Below are positions 7,831 through 14,901 of a DNA stretch of 18,918 bases, in pieces. This stretch comes from Cellvibrionales bacterium (GTDB lineage: Bacteria; Pseudomonadota; Gammaproteobacteria; Pseudomonadales; JAHEGP01). Location: the NCBI GenBank assembly GCA_024645065.1, contig JAHEGP010000029.1:1-18918 (forward strand), written 5' to 3'. The translations under genes and the position numbers were made by a program. The notes below the pieces were generated by a model. It worked only from the letters and a program-made list of their open reading frames with translations. It did no database searches and had not been told where the DNA came from. Every line of letters starts with the position of its first letter. Position 1 is the stretch's first letter.

Positions 7831-9897
7831 TCAGATGCCGGCATAGATGTCCCCCTGTGGTATCCAGCGTTGCACCAGGGGTTCGACCCGCTCGGGATAA
7901 TGCTCGACAATCCTTGCCGCCAGTCGGCGAACCTCGTCGATCAGCGACTGGTCGCGCAGTAAATCGGCAATTCGGAACGCCATCATGCCTGTTTGCCGGG
8001 TTCCCAGCACTTCGCCGGGGCCGCGAAGCTCAAGGTCACGCTCGGCGATGAAAAACCCGTCGTTGCTTTGGCGCATGGCCTGAAGCCGAGACTTGCCGGT
8101 TTGCGATAGCGGCCCCTGGTACAGCAACACACAGTGGCTTTGTTTGCGACCGCGGCCCACCCTGCCCCTGAGCTGGTGCAGTTGTGCCAGGCCCAGGCGC
8201 TCCGGGTTCTCGATGATCATCAGGCTGGCATTCGGGACATCGACGCCGACTTCGATCACGGTCGTCGCCACCAACAGGTCGATCTCACCCCGCTTGAAGG
8301 CGCTCATCGCCGCTGCCTTTTCCGCCGGCTTTTGCCGGCCGTGCACCAGGCCGATGTTGATATCCTGCAACACTTGCTGCAGCGCTTCGGCTGTGGCTTC
8401 CGCGGCCTGGGCCTGCAGCATTTCCGACTCTTCGACCAGGGTGCAGACCCAATACGCCTGTTGGCCTTCGGTGCAGGCTGAATGCACCCGCTGTAACACC
8501 TGCTGGCGCCTGTTATTCTCTATCGCCACTGTGGTCACTGGAGAGCGGCCCGGGGGCAGTTCATCGATTACCGAGCAATCGAGGTCGGCGTAGGCTGTCA
8601 TGGCAAGGGTGCGAGGAATGGGAGTCGCGGTCATGACCAGTTGATGCGGAACCCTGCCCGTTTCCGACTTTTGCTGCAGCAGAAGGCGTTGATGCACGCC
8701 AAAACGGTGCTGCTCATCGACAATATTGAGACCGAGGCGGGCGAACCTGACTTGCTGCTGAAACAGAGCGTGGGTGCCGATGACGATGTGTGCGCTACCA
8801 GCGGCGATTTGCTGCAGCTGCTCCGTGCGGGCACTGCCCTTGAGGCGCCCCACCAGCCAGGCGATTTGATAGCCGAGGGGTTCGAACCATTGGCGAAAAC
8901 TATTCAGGTGCTGCTCAGCCAGTATCTCGGTTGGCGCCATTAGCGCCACCTGGTAACCGGCGCTGACTCCCTGCAGCGCGGCGAGGGCGGCAACCACCGT
9001 CTTGCCCGAGCCGACATCGCCCTGTACCAGCCGCATCATGGGCACGGGACAGGTTAAATCTTTACTGATCTCAGTGCTAACTCGCTGTTGGGCTCGGGTA
9101 AGCTCGAACCCAAGTCCGGCCAGAAAATTGGCACGGGCGCCGGCATTGACAGGCATCACTGCTGACCGTTGGCGACGAGTTTGCCGGCGCAGTTGCAACA
9201 GCCCAAGGTGGTGCGCGATCAGTTCCTCCAGCGCCAGGCGTTGCTGCGCCGGATGCTGGCCCGCAGTCAGCAAGGCCAGATCTGCATTTGCCGGGGGCTG
9301 GTGCAGGTAGCGCAGGGCAGCAGCAAGCTCCCATGCGGTCGCCTGCGCTGGCAACAGTTCTACCGGCGGGTGATTTTGCATCAGCTTGAGGGCCTGGGCC
9401 GTCAGCTTGCGCCAGCTGGCCTGGTGCAGGCCCTCGGTGCTGGGGTAACACGGGGTCAAAGTGGCGGCGAGTCCGGACATGGCGGGGCTGGTAGCCTGGT
9501 ATTCCGGGTGAACCAGTTCGAGCCCGGATGGGCCGCGCCGCACCTCTCCATAGCACCGCAGGCGAACTCCACTGGCGAGTTGCTGTTTTTGCTGCAGGCT
9601 GAAATGAAAGAAGCGCAGGGTTATGAGGCCACTGCCATCCTCCAGCCGGCACACCAGGCTGCGGCGGCGACCGTACACCACGTCCGCGGCCCGAACCTCT
9701 CCCTCGATCACGGCGTCGCGACCTGGCTGGAGTCCGGCGATCGGCGTTATCCTGGTGCGATCCTGGTAGCGCAACGGCAAGTGAAACAGGATATCCTGAA
9801 CACTCTCTAGCCCAAGTTTGCGCAGTTTGCTCTCAAGTTTAGGTCCGACTCCCCTGAGACTTGAAAGCGCCAGGGTGTTCAGTGCAGCGGTGCTCAT
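7831..9897 (-). CDS. recG: ATP-dependent DNA helicase RecG
   Basis: RecG is a monomeric superfamily 2 helicase that reverses stalled replication forks and processes branched DNA and R-loops. The 688-residue length is normal. From the N terminus: the wedge domain with an OB fold (LRGVGPKLESKLRKLGL, LFHLPLRYQDRT), helicase motif I QGDVGSGKTV near residue 300, motif II as DEQHRFG, motif III MTATPIPRTL, the C-terminal helicase lobe with TTVIEVGVDVPNA and QLRGRVGRG, and a C-terminal TRQTGMMAFRIADL segment. Its ATG shares an ATGA with the stop of the upstream truncated LysR gene, and GAGG four bases upstream lies inside that gene, so recG is likely translated by coupling. In Pseudomonas recG likewise follows oxyR. 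Confidence 0.97.
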   Translation of the reverse strand: MSTAALNTLALSSLRGVGPKLESKLRKLGLESVQDILFHLPLRYQDRTRITPIAGLQPGRDAVIEGEVRAADVVYGRRRSLVCRLEDGSGLITLRFFHFSLQQKQQLASGVRLRCYGEVRRGPSGLELVHPEYQATSPAMSGLAATLTPCYPSTEGLHQASWRKLTAQALKLMQNHPPVELLPAQATAWELAAALRYLHQPPANADLALLTAGQHPAQQRLALEELIAHHLGLLQLRRQTRRQRSAVMPVNAGARANFLAGLGFELTRAQQRVSTEISKDLTCPVPMMRLVQGDVGSGKTVVAALAALQGVSAGYQVALMAPTEILAEQHLNSFRQWFEPLGYQIAWLVGRLKGSARTEQLQQIAAGSAHIVIGTHALFQQQVRFARLGLNIVDEQHRFGVHQRLLLQQKSETGRVPHQLVMTATPIPRTLAMTAYADLDCSVIDELPPGRSPVTTVAIENNRRQQVLQRVHSACTEGQQAYWVCTLVEESEMLQAQAAEATAEALQQVLQDINIGLVHGRQKPAEKAAAMSAFKRGEIDLLVATTVIEVGVDVPNASLMIIENPERLGLAQLHQLRGRVGRGRKQSHCVLLYQGPLSQTGKSRLQAMRQSNDGFFIAERDLELRGPGEVLGTRQTGMMAFRIADLLRDQSLIDEVRRLAARIVEHYPERVEPLVQRWIPQGDIYAGI

Positions 9898-10130
9898 CGG
9901 GCCTCACGGCCCTCGAGTATGCAAACAGCTCGCTCGACGATACTGTGGCCAGTGGAAGTTGGCCAAACCCGGGAGCGCGATCGCTCAAACAGGACAATGC
10001 CGAGTTCGTCTTCAAGCTTTTTGATCGCGACGCTCAGGCTCGGTTGGCTGGCATGGCAGACTTGGGCTGCGCGGCCAAAGTGCCCGGTATTGGACAGTGC
10101 CCCAATATACCGCAGCTCGGTCAGGGTCAT
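9894..10130 (-). pseudogene. LysR/OxyR-type regulator reduced to its DNA-binding domain
   Basis: A 78-residue open frame matching only the N-terminal winged helix-turn-helix and start of the linker helix of OxyR-type LysR regulators: LTELRYIGAL, HFGRAAQVCHASQPSLS, KKLEDELGIVLFERS. Full proteins are about 300 residues; the whole effector domain with OxyR's redox cysteines is absent and is not found nearby. After FERS the sequence drifts (RVWPTSTG where RVxLTPTG is usual) and ends EGREAR-stop. The stop overlaps the recG start as ATGA, and the start overlaps the upstream membrane gene's stop as ATGA. Gene order (oxyR then recG in Pseudomonas) points to a remnant of oxyR. There is no frameshift or internal stop, so it may still make a small DNA-binding protein or serve mainly to couple recG translation. 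Confidence is high for the domain and moderate for calling it broken. Confidence 0.75.
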
Positions 10131-10546
10131 CGGACCAGCAACCCGAGTCGCCCATTGACATGGTTCAGAACCAGGTAGCTGGCGCCAAGGCAGGCACCGC
10201 CAAAAATCAGGATGTTGGAGCTGGCCGAGGCAAACGCGTAGTCTGGATGATCAAAAAACAGGAAGTGCAGGATGCCATGGAGCACCAGGAAGGCGCTGAT
10301 TCCCCACATGGTTCGCCGTTGCAAGGCTGTGTTCCGGCTGGCGATCAGTGCCACCAGCACCGCGAACAAAGGGATATGCGCATACAGAAACACTAATCTT
10401 CCAATACCGTCCGGAAGATTCGATAGCAGGGGCAGGACACGCCATTCATGATTCAGCATGGCGTCCAGCTCGTGGGTAAAAAGCGTCGCCAGTCCGAGAT
10501 AGAAGGCACTGCTTTGTGTCTTTGCAAGGCTGAAATTGATTGACAC
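10127..10546 (-). CDS. Small four-helix membrane protein (possibly DUF6713-like)
   Basis: A 139-residue protein with four likely transmembrane segments: AFYLGLATLFTHELDAML, LVFLYAHIPLFAVLVALIA, MWGISAFLVLHGILHFLFF and ILIFGGACLGASYLVLNHV. Conserved-looking polar residues sit near the membrane: THELDA...NHEWRVLP after helix 1, a His in helix 2, and LHGILHF..FDHPDY after helix 3. HELDA/EWR recalls a small membrane family I remember as DUF6713, without certainty. Function is unknown; the histidines could bind metal or heme. I prefer a GTG start at 10546, preceded by AGGGG at five bases, over a TTG at 10564. Its TGA stop overlaps the ATG of the truncated LysR gene, making a coupled trio with recG. 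Confidence 0.7.
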   Translation of the reverse strand: MSINFSLAKTQSSAFYLGLATLFTHELDAMLNHEWRVLPLLSNLPDGIGRLVFLYAHIPLFAVLVALIASRNTALQRRTMWGISAFLVLHGILHFLFFDHPDYAFASASSNILIFGGACLGASYLVLNHVNGRLGLLVR

Positions 10547-10592
10547 TGCAACCCCTGTGGGCAATTGGTGCGGGTAATGTCCGGAGCACGTT

Positions 10593-10601
10593 TTTATAGC
10601 A
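10593..10601 (-). promoter_or_regulatory. Extended -10 promoter candidate for the membrane protein / lysR' / recG unit
   Basis: On the minus strand the sequence reads TGCTATAAA, an extended -10 element (TGn plus TATAAA), 46 bases before the GTG at 10546. A -35 match is poor (TTGGTA at 19-base spacing), which an extended -10 can tolerate. This would drive the membrane gene, truncated LysR gene and recG. Confidence 0.45.
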
Positions 10602-10738
10602 TGTTAGTGCCGATCAATACCAATTCAGGTCGCCACTGCCGGTCCATTCATGCACAGGCTGGTGCGCAGCAACACGCTGGCTGGAGGTTTCCAGTGCGGG
10701 CAAGGCGTTGTGGCTGGTAAACTCTACGCGGAGCAGCG

Positions 10739-11025
10739 CTAGTACTCTTTCAGGGTGATATTGCCGTATTCAGCGGATCGGGAAGCGGTTGAGCGCCAGG
10801 CGTGCCTCGCCGGCAATGGCGCGTCCTTACCAAGAGGCGCGTCCTTACCAAGAGGCGCAACAACGCGGGCGACCGCTTCCCGGTCCGCCCGGAGGGAGCT
10901 TACCAGATGCTCCAATCCATCGTTGCAGCCTTTGAAAAGGGCGCGCCATTTCCTGCAGGCTACGCCTTGACTTGAATCATCTGGTAAGCTCTGCATGCGA
11001 CAATATCACCCTGAAAGAGTACTAG
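10739..11025. mobile_element. 287-bp non-coding element with perfect 25-bp terminal inverted repeats (MITE-like)
   Basis: The ends 10739-10763 (starting CTAGTACTCTTT) and 11001-11025 (ending AAAGAGTACTAG) are exact reverse complements over 25 bases, and pairing continues imperfectly inward. Inside are two more inverted repeats: 10773-10789 with 10872-10888 (17 bases, one mismatch) and 10896-10909 with 10978-10991 (14 bases, perfect). They are properly nested, so either strand as RNA or single-stranded DNA could fold into a long stem with two arms. An 18-bp tandem duplication lies in the first arm. Size, terminal repeats and lack of a convincing gene fit a MITE-like element moved by a transposase in trans. 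No target duplication is clear: CTAG at both ends is palindromic, and GCAG near both ends is weak. It ends two bases before the SDR gene's ribosome binding site, so a structured leader RNA is an alternative. Confidence 0.65.
10818..10858 (+). repeat. 18-bp tandem repeat, about 2.3 copies
   Basis: GGCGCGTCCTTACCAAGA occurs at 10818-10835 and again, identically, at 10836-10853, followed by the first five bases of a third copy (10854-10858). It lies in the loop of the first internal arm of the 287-bp inverted-repeat element. A length divisible by three keeps the frames on both strands open. Confidence 0.9.
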
Positions 11026-11039
11026 TGCAGGGCAGGATG

Positions 11040-11912
11040 ATGGCAACGGGACCGGTATTAATTGTTGGCTGTGGCGATGTGGGCATCGCTACCGCCAGGT
11101 TGTTGGTACAAAGTGGCTATACCGTGGTTGGCTTGCGGCGCCATACAGCCGCATTGCCGGGGTTTATCGAGCCGCTGGCAGCGGATATAAGCCAACCTGC
11201 CAGCCTCCAGCCACTGCAACAGCGTCAGTTCAGTTGGGTGTTGGTGACAAGCTCTGCAGGTGAGTTTTCGGAACAGCGCTATCGTGCTGTTTACATTGAT
11301 GGCTTGCGCAATGTCCTGGCAAGCCTGCGGCAGCACCCGCCAAAACACCTGCTGCTGGCTTCCAGCACCTCGGTATATCACCAGCAGGATGGTGGTTGGG
11401 TGGACGAAATGTCCGCGACCATACCGGATAATTTTGCGGGTCGCTGCCAACTCGAGGCGGAAGCACTGGCGATCGGTAGCGATATTCCGGCCACGGTGGT
11501 GCGCTTCGCCGGCATCTACGGGCCCGGCCGGCTGCGGCTGCTCAGCCGATTGCGCCAGGGCTATATTGTGGCAGCCGATAACCTGAACTACTCCAACCGG
11601 ATTCACCGCCGCGACTGCGCCGGCATTCTGGCGCATTTGATTGCTTTGCGCCAGGGCGGGGCGACCCTCGAGCGTCACTACCTTGCGGTCGATTGTGCGC
11701 CGACCCCCCTGCGCGAGGTTTGCGAGTGGCTCGCTCAGAGCATGGGCCTGGATCCGGAAAACATGCAGCAGGACCGATCGCCACTGCGCGGCGGCAACAA
11801 GCGTTGCAGTAACCGGCGCTTATTGCGAAGCGGCTATCGCTTCGTTTACCCGGACTACCGGGCAGGCTTCGGCGCGATTCTCCAGGGAGGGGCTGTTAAC
11901 CCAGCACCATGA
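11040..11912 (+). CDS. SDR-family NAD(P)-dependent epimerase/dehydratase-like protein (YeeZ-like)
   Basis: A 290-residue soluble Rossmann-fold protein. The N terminus carries the dinucleotide-binding motif VLIVGCGDVGIATARLL, followed by VTSSAG, then LLLASSTSVYHQQDGGWVDE, and VVRFAGIYGPGR, which resembles the YeeZ-like branch of extended SDRs. The usual YxxxK catalytic pair is not evident, as in other YeeZ-like members. The substrate is unknown. I chose ATG 11040 (MATGPVLIVG), with GCAGGG seven bases upstream; ATG 11037 is equally possible, while a longer frame from 10995 would run out of the inverted-repeat element. The last 17 bases overlap the convergent ridA gene. Confidence 0.88.
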   Translation: MATGPVLIVGCGDVGIATARLLVQSGYTVVGLRRHTAALPGFIEPLAADISQPASLQPLQQRQFSWVLVTSSAGEFSEQRYRAVYIDGLRNVLASLRQHPPKHLLLASSTSVYHQQDGGWVDEMSATIPDNFAGRCQLEAEALAIGSDIPATVVRFAGIYGPGRLRLLSRLRQGYIVAADNLNYSNRIHRRDCAGILAHLIALRQGGATLERHYLAVDCAPTPLREVCEWLAQSMGLDPENMQQDRSPLRGGNKRCSNRRLLRSGYRFVYPDYRAGFGAILQGGAVNPAP

Positions 11913-12279
11913 TGGCTTCTATTTCTATCATTGCGTCCCGTGGCAGGGAAGCCACTCCGACACAGGCACGGGCCGGATAGGGCTGATCAAAGTACTCGGC
12001 CATTACTTCGTTGACCTTGGCAAAGTGGGTGAGGTCCGTCATCGAAATATTGATTTTGACCATATCGGCCAGGCTGCCACCGGCGGCCTTGGCTACCGCG
12101 CCGAGATTATCGAACACCTGCCTGGTCTGCCCCTCGATGTTATCGGCGGCAACTTCCATGGTATCGGGGTCGAGGGGAATCTGGCCGGACAGCCAAACGG
12201 TGTTGCCGGCCCTGATGGCCTGGGAGTAGGTGCCAATTGCCGCCGGTGCGGCATCACTGTGCAGGGCTTTTTTGCTCAC
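11896..12279 (-). CDS. ridA: RidA-family reactive enamine/imine deaminase
   Basis: A 127-residue protein of the YjgF/YER057c/UK114 family, which forms trimers and hydrolyses reactive enamines/imines made by PLP enzymes such as threonine dehydratase. The family length and motifs are intact: IGTYSQAI near the N terminus, VWLSGQIPLDP, QVFDNLGAVAKAAG, and the C-terminal PARACVGVASLPRDAMIEIEAI with the carboxylate-binding Arg. It starts with GTG, preceded by GAGG at eight bases, inside the last 26 bases of spoT, so it is probably translated from the gmk-rpoZ-spoT transcript. Its 3' end overlaps the convergent SDR gene. Confidence 0.95.
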   Translation of the reverse strand: MSKKALHSDAAPAAIGTYSQAIRAGNTVWLSGQIPLDPDTMEVAADNIEGQTRQVFDNLGAVAKAAGGSLADMVKINISMTDLTHFAKVNEVMAEYFDQPYPARACVGVASLPRDAMIEIEAIMVLG

Positions 12280-14410
12280 GTTTTGAACCTCGTTGATATC
12301 TGGGACGGTCGACTTTACTGACCCCGGTAACAGAACGAATCCGGCGCATGATCCGAGCCAGGTGAACCCGGCTTGACACCGACAACACCAGGGTCACCGA
12401 GCTGTAGCTGGGGTCTTCTTCATTGCTGGAGATGTGCTCAATGTTGGATTCCATGGCATGGATCTGGTTCGCGATGGTAGCAAATATGCCACGCTTGTTT
12501 TGCAGCACGACGCGAATTTCGACGTCGAATTCGCCCTGCACCTCTTCAGCCCATTTCAGCTCGACACATTTTTGCTTGTTGCTGCGGATGTCTGCAATGT
12601 TGTTGCAGTTATGGCGGTGTACAACCAGCCCGCGTCCTGCGCTGATATGCCCGATAATGGGGTCTCCGGGGATCGGTCTACAACAGCGTGCAAAATTGAC
12701 CATCACACCCTCGGTACCGGCAATCACCAGAGGGTTTGACTGGGTTTGGACCTCCCCGTCGGCTTCTCTTTCGCCTTCCAGTAAAGCACGGGCGGTAAGG
12801 AATGCCACCCGATTGCCAAGCCCTATCTCTTCCATGACCTGGTCGAGCGTCGCCTGGCCACTGTGCTTGAGGAAGGCTTTTATCTGGCGCCTTTTCAGGC
12901 GATCGAGACTGCTGTTGAGGCTGCGCAGCGCCTTGTCCAGCAGCTCGCGCCCGAGCTCCAGTGATTCAGCCTGGTGCTGGTGTTTGAGGTAGTGGCGTAT
13001 GTGCGAGCGTGCTTTACCGGTGACCACAAAGTTGAGCCAGGCGGGATTGGGCTTGGCGCTCGGCGAGGTGATAATCTCGATGGTTTGGCCGCTTTGCAGG
13101 GGTTCCGAGAGCGGCGCGAGATGCCGGTTGATGCGACATGCTGAACAGTGGTGACCGAGATCGGTGTGCACGGCATAAGCGAAATCGACGGCGGTTGCCC
13201 CGCTTTGCAGGGCAAGTATTTCTCCCTTGGGGGTGAACACGTAAACATCGTCGGGGAACAGGTCGATCTTGACATGTTCGATAAACTCGAGCGAATTCCC
13301 GGCCCGTTCCTGCAGGTCCAGCAATCCCTTGACCCATTGGCGAGCCATTAAATGGGAGCTTTGCACCGGCTCTTCGTTGACGGTTTTATAGAGCCAATGC
13401 GCGGCGATTCCGTTATTGGCCATCTCTTCCATTTCATGGGTGCGGATCTGAACCTCGATATGCACGCCGTGCATACCGATTACCACGGTATGCAGCGATT
13501 GGTATCCGTTGGACTTGGGTATGGCGATGTAGTCCTTGAATTGGCCGGGCACCGGCTTGTACATACTGTGGATCATGCCCAGCACCCGATAGCAGCTGTC
13601 GACCGAATCGACGACGATGCGCACTGCAAAAACGTCCATGATCTCAGCGAACGACTTCCTTTTCTGGCGCATCTTCTGGTAAATGCCAAAAAGATGTTTT
13701 TCCCGCCCCAATACGGTTGCCGGCTGGTTTTCGTTAGCCAGGCGTTCCATGATCGAGTGTTTGATCCTGTCGACCACCTCCTTGCGATTGCCACGAGCGG
13801 CGCGCACGGCTGCCTGTATGCGGCGCGAGCGCATTGGGTGCAGCGCGGCAAAGCCCAGCTCCTCGAACTCCAGCCGCACACTGTTCATTCCCAGGCGGTT
13901 AGCGATAGGAGCATAAATATCCAGAGTTTCCCGCGCTATGCGGCGCCGTTTTTCAGGACGCAGTACACCCAGCGTACGCATGTTGTGGAGGCGATCGGCC
14001 AGCTTTACCAGAATTACCCGTATGTCCCGCGCCATGGCCAGCGCCATTTTCTGGAAGTTTTCTGCCTGAGCCTCGGCTTTGGATTGAAATTCGATCTGGG
14101 TCAATTTGCTGACGCCATCGACCAGCTCTGCAACAGTGGGGGTGAACTGCTCGGCCAGTGCGCGCTTGCCTATCCCGGTATCTTCGATGACATCGTGCAG
14201 CAGGGCGGCCACCAGACTTTGATGATCCATCCGCATATCGGCAAGGATGCAGGCCACGGCCAGGGGATGGGTGACATAGGGCTCGCCGCTGCGCCGCAAT
14301 TGCCCGTCGTGGGCTTGCTCGGCATAGTAATAGGCGCGCCGCACCACGTCTATTTGCTGGGGTGGCAAGTAGACGCTCAGTGTTTCAGCAAGGGACTCTA
14401 TGTTTTGCAC
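12254..14410 (-). CDS. spoT: Bifunctional (p)ppGpp synthetase/hydrolase SpoT
   Basis: SpoT makes and degrades the stringent-response alarmone (p)ppGpp. It has the full Rel/SpoT layout: HD hydrolase domain with HDVIEDT near residue 72 and EAQAENFQKM; synthetase domain with GREKHLFGIYQKM and YIAIPKSNGYQSLHT; TGS domain DVYVFTPKGEILALQSGATAVDFAYAVHT; a Cys-rich region FARCCRPIPGDPIIGHIS; and a C-terminal ACT domain. The motif before YIAIP is QFKD where bifunctional enzymes usually have RxKD and RelA has ExDD. I prefer the GTG at 14410 (718 residues, starting xQNIESLAETL like E. coli SpoT, with CGGGG upstream) over a TTG at 14461. It follows rpoZ on the same strand and overlaps ridA by 26 bases. 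Confidence 0.96.
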   Translation of the reverse strand: MQNIESLAETLSVYLPPQQIDVVRRAYYYAEQAHDGQLRRSGEPYVTHPLAVACILADMRMDHQSLVAALLHDVIEDTGIGKRALAEQFTPTVAELVDGVSKLTQIEFQSKAEAQAENFQKMALAMARDIRVILVKLADRLHNMRTLGVLRPEKRRRIARETLDIYAPIANRLGMNSVRLEFEELGFAALHPMRSRRIQAAVRAARGNRKEVVDRIKHSIMERLANENQPATVLGREKHLFGIYQKMRQKRKSFAEIMDVFAVRIVVDSVDSCYRVLGMIHSMYKPVPGQFKDYIAIPKSNGYQSLHTVVIGMHGVHIEVQIRTHEMEEMANNGIAAHWLYKTVNEEPVQSSHLMARQWVKGLLDLQERAGNSLEFIEHVKIDLFPDDVYVFTPKGEILALQSGATAVDFAYAVHTDLGHHCSACRINRHLAPLSEPLQSGQTIEIITSPSAKPNPAWLNFVVTGKARSHIRHYLKHQHQAESLELGRELLDKALRSLNSSLDRLKRRQIKAFLKHSGQATLDQVMEEIGLGNRVAFLTARALLEGEREADGEVQTQSNPLVIAGTEGVMVNFARCCRPIPGDPIIGHISAGRGLVVHRHNCNNIADIRSNKQKCVELKWAEEVQGEFDVEIRVVLQNKRGIFATIANQIHAMESNIEHISSNEEDPSYSSVTLVLSVSSRVHLARIMRRIRSVTGVSKVDRPRYQRGSKREQKSPAQ

Positions 14411-14517
14411 CGCCAAACCCCGGATAACAGCTCTTTGCTCGCCTGAAAAGCATCGGGACAAGTCGTAATCTTATGGCGCCACCGCCAGCGGTGGTGGTGA
14501 GCTCTGGCCGGTGCGCG

Positions 14518-14790
14518 TTAATCGTCTTCCGGCTCGGGCATAATGACGATAGGAATTTCTTCCTCTACCTGCTCGATAAAATCGCTCTCCACCTCTTCGA
14601 GAAGACGCTGGGTGACCAGACCTTCCGCGATTTCCCTCAATGCCAGTACGGTGGGTTTGTCAGAATCGATTTGTACCATGGGTTCCTTGCCATAGACGCC
14701 GATCTGGCGGGCACGTTTGGCGGCCACCATCACCAGGCTAAAGCGGTTATCCACGTGTTCGAGACAGTCTTCTACAGTAATTCGGGCCAT
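14518..14790 (-). CDS. rpoZ: RNA polymerase omega subunit
   Basis: A 90-residue omega subunit, which helps assemble RNA polymerase by holding the beta' C-terminal region and forms part of a ppGpp-binding site in Proteobacteria. The N terminus MARITVEDCLEHVDNRFSLVMVAAKRARQI is the family signature, followed by KPTVLALREIAEGLV and an acidic tail (EVEEEIPIVIMPEPEDD). It lies between gmk and spoT as in most gammaproteobacteria. AGGTG precedes the ATG by ten bases. Confidence 0.97.
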   Translation of the reverse strand: MARITVEDCLEHVDNRFSLVMVAAKRARQIGVYGKEPMVQIDSDKPTVLALREIAEGLVTQRLLEEVESDFIEQVEEEIPIVIMPEPEDD

Positions 14791-14901
14791 AAAGAATCAA
14801 CACCTATGCTGGAAATTACGCCAGAGTATTTACCCTGAGTTTGGCAAAGCCTCTAATAGTAACAAATAGGAACAATTGCGAAAAGCGCTTTAAGGCCCTC
14901 G

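Noticed and set aside
10739..10996. 85-codon minus-strand frame spanning the inverted-repeat element
   Set aside because: Its start and stop fall at the element's ends, it contains the 18-bp tandem repeat as a repeated GKDAPL, and the plus strand is open too (10755-10970). The open frames look like by-products of the repeat structure. A short peptide cannot be fully excluded.
10739..11025. Integron attC site
   Set aside because: The imperfect palindrome and size range prompted the idea, but I found no paired RYYYAAC/GTTRRRY core sites at the ends, and no integrase or cassette array is present.
10739..11025. Complete insertion sequence
   Set aside because: The ends look like terminal inverted repeats, but 287 bp cannot encode a transposase and no such motif is present.
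13352..14446. 364-codon open frame antisense to spoT
   Set aside because: It lies wholly opposite the conserved HD and synthetase domains of SpoT, with no family resemblance of its own.
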